The position numbers and the translations under genes were made by a program. Positions 58,077 through 64,000 of a stretch of 64,000 nucleotides of DNA are shown one piece after another (position 1 is the first letter of the stretch; each line of letters opens with the position of its first letter). Source of the DNA: Voacanga thouarsii (lineage: Eukaryota; Streptophyta; Magnoliopsida; Gentianales; Apocynaceae); the NCBI GenBank assembly GCA_026120185.1, contig JANUWF010001176.1, positions 4,721,501 through 4,785,500 of the forward strand, written 5' to 3'. The notes below the pieces were generated by a model. That model was not told the origin of the DNA. It made no database searches and was given only the letters and a program-made list of their open reading frames with translations.

Positions 58077-59373
58077 TGAAAAACCTTAGAGGGAGTGAAT
58101 AATATTTTTGGCAAATTTAAACACTTTTCCAAAAGAATCTAATTTTTTAAATTATTATTTTGTTTTACAGATCGTGGTGTTCACAGGTTATGCATAGAAG
58201 AATTTTGTGCAGCTTTAAAAAGACATCTAGGATCTTAGAGGTATGAGACAATTGATGTGCAATCAATACAATACTAAAGATCGGTTGGTAAGAATCATAA
58301 AGATTTCTTCAAATGATTGAAAACTTTTTGCAAAGAAGTTCACAAACTATCAGAAATAAATGTAAGGCAGATGAACAAGAGATTTATAGTGGTTCGATCC
58401 TATAAGATCTGCATCCACTACCTTAAGCTCACACTTAAAAATTTTAAACCTAATCTCTATAAGACTCAGTCAGCTTAATGGTATTTGTTACACCAATTAC
58501 CCAAGAGGATCACCACACTTGGTTTTACCCAAACCTTTCAACCAACTACAAATCAAGGCTCACTCCAAATGGGTTTTACACTACAACCTTGATATTCAAA
58601 AGAATTATAAGAATGAAATAGAGATAGCTCACACTTTTTGAGCAGATATGCAAATAGATGAGCACCCACAGCCTTTTACCTTTTGAATAATTTGATTTCA
58701 CTTTTGAAGCACAAATAAAAATGGAGATTTTAGTAATCTGAAGTGTAAGAGTGTTTCTGAGAAATGTAGCACAAAAATCTACTTCAAAATCAAGTTTTAA
58801 AAGCTTTAATAAAAGCAAAAATTAAGATAGCAATGGCTAGTAATGGCTAGTTTTTTTGCTGTTAGATTTTCCAATGTTTTAGACTCAAGGATCCGATGAG
58901 GGTGCATCTAAAAGGTGAGTCCAAAATGACACTTTTTTAGACAAAAATATTTTGACACTGTTCCAGAGTTTTGGACAGTGCTTCTGGATGCAGAGTTAAT
59001 CCAAACTACTCAATCAAAACATCTGAATCTTACTATTTGAAAACTTTTTATTTGTGTGCTTCAAGATAGAAGCAATAAATTGAATCATAAGGTAAAGAGA
59101 CATAGGAATTTACATATTATTCCTTAATAAATAATTCCTAGTCTAAAGTTCTTTCACAAGGACTTCATGATCTTGCAAGCTCTTAGGTTGAAGTTGTACT
59201 TTAATCAATCATATTTTTGGATTCTATTTACTTAAGAGCTGCTTAGCAACCTCATTTGTATGCCTTAAAAGAATTGGGGTCAAACATGTCCTATCATATA
59301 TAAGTCACACAAGTTAGTCCTCATCAATGTTTTTCATAAGTCAAAACACAAGAGAATGCCCTTAGGGCTAACA
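58077..59373 (-). mobile_element. sirevirus 3' LTR, minus strand
   Basis: A 1297-base LTR. Plus text starts TGAAAAACCTTAGAGGG and ends TTAGGGCTAACA; minus text starts TGTTAGCCCTAAGGGC. It is homologous to 32607-33439 plus 57451-57860. With the latter it forms an inverted LTR pair separated by the 216-base chromovirus scrap. Not a gene. Confidence 0.88.
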
Positions 59374-60867
59374 ATCTCCCCCTTTTTGAGTTATGACAAA
59401 CTTGATGGGATTATGATATAAAAATATTAATATGTACAGTATGAACATATTAGACCAAGAGAGATAAGAACATTTTTCACTAAAATGCATTCGCTCATTA
59501 TGGGACTCAAAGAGTGCTTACGAGATTAAGATAGAAAATTTAAGCATTTACTCATAAACATGGCTCAATAAGCTTATGACCTAACCAATCTCCTTATCCT
59601 TCTTCCTTCCATAAAAGGACTATTCCACAAGAGAATAGCAACAATTAGTAGTAAAAAAATATACATATAGATATATACACGAGGAGGTATAGAGGATAAT
59701 CATAAGATGTAATGCTCTCCCTTTGTGTGTGCATATATGAATCATAAGCTATAGAGCCATGAAGTGCATTTTGAGACTAAGACTGGATTCCACAAATTTG
59801 GACTTCTAAAATATGCATAAACAATGGAAAAAATGAGGTAGAAGCTAATCTTTTAAAAGGTCATTTTTTTACCTAAGTTTTTGGATTTCCAAAACATGTA
59901 TCCAAAATAGGGTAAAACTAGATATAATCTAGCCTTTTAAGAACTCATTTTTAGACTAGTCTTTTGGATTGAAGAAATGTGAGTCCAAAACTCCCCCTGA
60001 GTTTGTGCAAAGTAAAAAAAATCATGGTTTTTCTGGAGTTTGTTTGAACTTATTTTTCTCAAGAAAATTCATCATGAGAATTTTTCATAACATCCAATGA
60101 GAGATAAGACAGATTTCATAGATGTTCACTTCAATAACCTTATCATCCAAACAAACACTTTACAAAATGTGCATCACAACTATATTCAAAACAAATCATT
60201 CAATCAAATCTCAATCAGTTGGAATGCACAATAAACTCATATCCACACTTTAATCTCCTTAGTCCATGATAACAATGACTTAACATGGTCTCCACCAAGT
60301 CTCTACCAAGTCACCTAATTCTTTGTCAGCATTTTCAAGCCATAACCATTAACAATCATAATGCTCATAAAGCAACATACAACCACAATATATTCACAAT
60401 TCACAATCCATATTTATAAGGGAAAAAACCAATGAAAAATATATCACAATAGTAAAAAATAAATAAATAAATTGCACAGCACACTATGTGATCTGCCTAA
60501 ATCCCACCACTATTTGATAAACCCAAATCTAAACAATGTATGGTAATGTTTTTCACAAATCGCAATCAGAAGTCAATCACAAACCATTCAATCACAATCC
60601 TATTAAATCACAATCCATTTTTCTTACCCTTTGTCATCAATCAAAATGTGAAAAGGATAGAATAAAAATATCAAACAAAAACTTATAGGTAAGAGTAAAT
60701 ATATATTGGCAGATAGATTAGTAGGGGATAAATGCAGAAATAAATTGTTCAAGTACTAGTGCAAAAATTATAAATTTGATTGTCAATAGGAAAGCAGTAA
60801 AAGGTGTTCCAGCATTAGAAGTCTTGTAACCAGCCCGCAAAAGTGGTTAGTCAAGAAATGTGAATTG
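59374..60867 (-). other. sirevirus polypurine tract and spacer downstream of the extra ORF
   Basis: The minus strand reads CTCAAAAAGGGGGAGAT at 59374-59390, directly before the LTR. The rest is AT-rich noncoding sequence with CCAAAA/TTTGGA words (59790-59990) like those in 29537-29962 and 32200-32300, and blocks of CAATCAAAT/ACAATCC-type repeats (60180-60640). Nothing coding is recognised. Confidence 0.65.
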
Positions 60868-62523
60868 TTACTGACTTAGTCCTGGCACCCCTTTTTGAAT
60901 ACTGACCAACAATGTAGCTAGACTTTTTTTTACCACCACATGTTTCTGTCGTTTATTAGATGAGTTGCTAGATCCGGCTGGACTTTCTTTTGAATGCAAT
61001 AGGGGCAGGTGGTGCTGATTCTTCCTTACACACGGGTGTCTACCTTTCTTTTTAATCGTCCTCAGGTGTCTGCTGTTGACCATGGTCTTTGTATTTCAAT
61101 TCCTATTTAATCTGTGTTGCTTTCATTCCTTCATCCTTCCTCTTATTTTCCTTCACAACATCTTGTTCATTGTCATTTTCTTCCTCTTGGATAGTTTGTT
61201 CTTCAGTCGCTTGTGTTCTCAAGATAGTATTGATTTATTAGGAACGGTTTTAGCCTTTTGATCCTTTTCTTCCACAACAATTAGCCGATTCCCAAAATTC
61301 TGGATTTCTGAGCTGAGATTGTCTACCTTAATAGCCAACAAATTTATGGCTTCCAGAATGCTTTGATTGATGCTAGTGTCATAAATTTCTATTTTCCCTT
61401 ACTAGAAGACTCTCTTGAGCTTTTATCTCAGCCTTGCTTTTTGCTCTTGCAGGTTGAGCAGTCTTGTCTTCGGCCTTAACCTTTAACAATCTTTCTTTTT
61501 CATTGTCAAAAACATCTTTGAACAGCTTCCACTCATTATCCATTTGCATATATCCCAATTTCTCAAAAGACTCAAAGCTATAAACAGTCATTTTTGAAGA
61601 AGTAGGGGTGATCGTACTCAGATCAACACTAAAATGTCTGAATACTTTGGTTAATAAATTTTTGTAGGACAGGGCTTTGATTGAGGTGTTCCTTGTTTGC
61701 ATCATGCATTTCGCAGCAAGAAATCAAAAGCTTATTGGCTTATTCTCGAATAGCACCAACATTATTACCATTTGCATAATGTTTATAGAAGTTTTGTGAC
61801 CAAAACTTGGTACCACCATGGTTGAAACCATGTGGTGTCGAATTCTACCAGGCCTATTTAACTACTTAGTGTTCATTTCTATTGAATACTTAAAACTCCT
61901 CCCGCCAGTAAATGTTCTTTCAAATTTCCCCAAATCAAACAGATTAGTTCCCCCCGTGAACTTGTTTAGCCCAAAAAATTGAATGCCTCCATCTTTAACA
62001 CCACATATTCTGTTCAATAAACAATGATCAAACTTAAGGTTCTTTCCTCCAGCTCTTGAAGTGTACCACCGGACAATAAAACCCCCTCCAGTCTCCTCTA
62101 ATCAGCTCTTTCTCAAATTTGTGTAAAATTCCTATACAAGAGTTGGGAATAATTTTTCATCAACAAATAACAAGGGTCCCTACCTAGAAGACTAAAAGAG
62201 ATTCAAAATATTTACAAAATTTAGGAAAAGCTCTAGATTAGAGAAGTAACCAACAATCACAAGTCTGTTTCTTGAAACCCGATCACTAAAGTTGGATTCA
62301 CTTTTAGAGTCAATAAAATAAAGTACTTGGATCTCAGAACTTTCCTGTTCCAAAGTTGTTTCTGAAGAATCGGTCTAAGAAGTAAGGAGTTTAGGAACGA
62401 CTTCCTTCCCTTTCTCCTTTGCAGTTGATTTCGTCTTAGCAACCGATTTCTTCTTCATTGTTTTAGTGATTTTCTAGGCTTTCTTTGACTTTACTTTAGT
62501 CAATTTTGGAGATTTAACCACTG
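60868..62523 (-). pseudogene. sirevirus extra ORF, second copy (broken)
   Basis: The minus-strand reading shows M-K-K-K-S-V-A-K-T-K-S near 62458, P-L-L-F-V-D-E-K-L-F-P-T-L-V, an in-frame TAG (62132-62134 on plus), E-F-Y-T-N-L-R-K, HHMVSTMVVPSFGHKTSINI, MMQTRNTSIKALSYKNLLTK (61705-61640), LGYMQMDNEWKLF, a coiled-coil-like segment near 61270-61380 and the tail RQKHVVVKK. It parallels 29963-31500 throughout, including the stop before E-F-Y. It is cut upstream at about 62523 by a copia LTR fragment, so no pol remains. Role unknown. Confidence 0.65.
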
Positions 62524-63790
62524 TGATCAGAAGGTAGAGGCATGAATAGTCCTCTCACAACAATAGTATAAGTATATTTAGAATACGTAGAACTGGATCA
62601 CGTGATAGTAATCTTTAATAAAGTACTATAATCAATAAAGATTGGTCTATCTCTACTACTGCGTGGATGAATACCCAAAGACTTGAGTATAAATTGATGG
62701 TCTAGTGAAGTTGGACTTGTGCACTTTGATGTATAATGAGTCAGGTCTTATCACAAGGCCAATAACTTTATACTTTGGGTGTGTAACTCTAGTTAATTAA
62801 GACAAACTTATATAATTGAGTTTCTATACTTCATTTTGTGAAAACATTACCCCTTTATAATTATTTAGGATAATTTAAATAATCCAAGGCCCTAAGAAAT
62901 ATAACTAAATATGTAGGCTTTTAGGTAGCTCCTGAGATAAGTGAGTGCACACTTAAAGTCATGAATTATCAAACTAGTTGTCAAATGACTGCAGAAATCA
63001 TTGAGAAATGTGTTTGTACAACTTTCCTATCTCAATGATGGGTGTTACATAAAGGGATATTTACATTATTACACCTGTAGGTCGGAGATACTGCTTGTGT
63101 AATATTATTCTTGGGGTTAATATTTTCATTTGGTGCTAAATGGAATACTTAAAATGATAAAATACAATTATTTATTAGCAATTGTATTTTGGTCATTTTA
63201 ATAGCCAAGAATAATACTCCCTTCGTCCCACTAAAATTGATAGTTGTTGACTTCGCACGAGATTTTATGCAAAAGTAAAAGCTAGAATATAATAATAATA
63301 GAGTATAATATATTATAATAAAGTAAGAAGTATGTGAGTCCCATAATACTTTATGTCAAATTTAAGTATAGAAAATTAATATATATATATATGGTATATT
63401 GATTATTTTATAATAAATTATATAATAAAAACATTCTTATTAAGGAAAGTGTCAATTTTTTTGGAGCAACCCAAAATAGTAAGTAAGTTAATTTTATTGG
63501 GATGGAGGGAGTATGTCTTTTGGTCCTCAGAGTAGCTCAAGTAACCTTAGTAATTTAATTTACTGTATTGATTTATTAGATGAAACTAGTATTAGAAGAA
63601 TTATTCTAATAGTCTAATTAATTATTTATTTGGGTTAGAATAATTAATTAAGCTAATTTAATTATATTAGCTTATTAATTAATTATCTTAGATAAATTTA
63701 TAATGGGCCTAAATTGATCAATTAATTAATGAAAGTGCTATTTAATTAGTCATTAACTAGTTAGATAAAACTCTAGTCCACCAGGTAATG
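62524..63790 (+). mobile_element. diverged copia LTR fragment
   Basis: Its parts follow the LTR at 39453-41222 and 46798-48570: ATGAATAGTCC, TAGAATACGTAGAAC, TTAATAAAGTACTATA, AGACTTGAGTAT, ATTTTGGTCATTTTA and AGCCAAGA at 63206-63213, then a TTAATTAATTA-rich 3' part with GGGCCTAAATTG. The first 250 or so bases and the end of the LTR are not identified. A MITE sits at 63217-63511. It abuts the sirevirus ORF at 62523. Confidence 0.65.
63217..63511. mobile_element. Stowaway-like MITE
   Basis: A 295-base AT-rich unit with terminal inverted repeats CTCCCTTCGTCCCACTAAAA and the complementary end TTTTATTGGGATGGAGGGAG, flanked by TA on both sides (63215-63216 and 63512-63513). These are the hallmarks of Tc1/mariner-type Stowaway MITEs. 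The empty site is visible in the related LTR at 40400-40422 (GCCAAGACAGTGTGTCTCTTGG). It has no coding capacity and would depend on a mariner-type transposase elsewhere. Confidence 0.92.
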
Positions 63791-63984
63791 AGTTGGACGA
63801 CAAATTGGTTTTTGGAAACCTTAAGCAGATGACACAACACATTAAAAGGAAAAGTCAAGTGGCAGTGAAATATGGATTTGTGGAAGTTGGTGTTTTGCAT
63901 GATCCTATTCATGTAGGACAAGTAAAAAGCTTCATTTTCCCTAGTCTGCCGCTGGCTTCTTTTCTTCTTGGCATAAAAAATTAG
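63791..63984. other. unassigned sequence
   Basis: The plus frame 63793-63984 (63 codons) has no similarity I recognise. Its base composition is less AT-rich than the flanking LTR. It may be the end of the copia LTR, a leader, or unrelated sequence. Confidence 0.4.
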
Positions 63985-64000
63985 TGAAAAACCTTGGGGG
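63985..64000 (-). mobile_element. possible sirevirus LTR terminus at window edge
   Basis: The last 16 bases, TGAAAAACCTTGGGGG, match the start of the sirevirus LTR at 58077 (TGAAAAACCTTAGAGGG). If real, a minus-oriented LTR continues beyond the window. The 13 bases to its left do not resemble a primer-binding site. Confidence 0.4.

Noticed and set aside
63793..63984. 63-codon open frame as a host gene exon
   Set aside because: Too short, no known motif, no splice or start context that sets it apart from LTR remnants nearby.

Overview
The window is about 64 kb of AT-rich plant nuclear DNA that appears to be almost entirely transposable elements, mostly LTR retrotransposons nested inside one another. 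I see no intact host gene, no rRNA gene, no functional tRNA gene, no CRISPR array and no bacterial-style operon. A plant (probably eudicot) origin is suggested by several things: Ty1/copia elements with plant primer-binding sites, a sirevirus-like copia element, a chromovirus with a chromodomain, Athila/Tat-like LTRs primed by tRNA-Asp, and a Stowaway-type MITE. I cannot name the species. Every coding region is broken by stops, frameshifts or nested insertions, so all are called as pseudogenes.

Layout from left to right. Positions 1-9094 are a pile of Athila/Tat-like LTRs and internal pieces (copies A, B and C). Copy C (2779-9094, minus) keeps a tRNA-Asp-type primer site, a polypurine tract and one decayed ORF, with no recognisable pol. 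Positions 9095-18028 are a minus-strand chromovirus (Tekay-like): 3' LTR (left part lost), chromodomain, integrase, RNase H, RT, protease, gag, an acidic leader ORF, primer site and a piece of 5' LTR. Positions 18029-19490 are a fragment of a second chromovirus LTR.

Positions 19491-33439 are a plus-strand sirevirus-like copia element without its 5' end. Its reverse transcriptase is split by two solo LTRs: a copia LTR at 22841-24360 and a 4.3 kb chromovirus LTR at 24440-28768. An extra ORF lies between pol and the 3' LTR. Its 3' LTR is cut at 33440 by a minus-strand copia element spanning 33440-57450. That element holds three younger insertions: a complete plus-strand copia element (39453-48570, TSD AAGTA), an Athila-like solo LTR (50861-52405) and a second 4.3 kb chromovirus solo LTR (53092-57361, TSD AGGAA).

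The right end (57451-64000) has a plus-strand sirevirus LTR fragment, a short chromovirus LTR scrap, a minus-strand sirevirus 3' LTR with its extra ORF, and a diverged copia LTR carrying a 295-bp Stowaway-like MITE.

The elements do not cooperate as a pathway; what links them is insertion order. Target-site duplications and the re-joining of coding sequence across insertions give a relative history: sirevirus first, then the minus-strand copia, then the elements inside it. The most unusual observations are a tRNA-like A-box/B-box module at a conserved place in three long chromovirus LTRs, one ORF family shared by a gypsy-type non-autonomous element and the sireviruses, an in-frame TAG at the same codon in two sirevirus copies, and a 31-bp tandem duplication that accounts exactly for an integrase frameshift.
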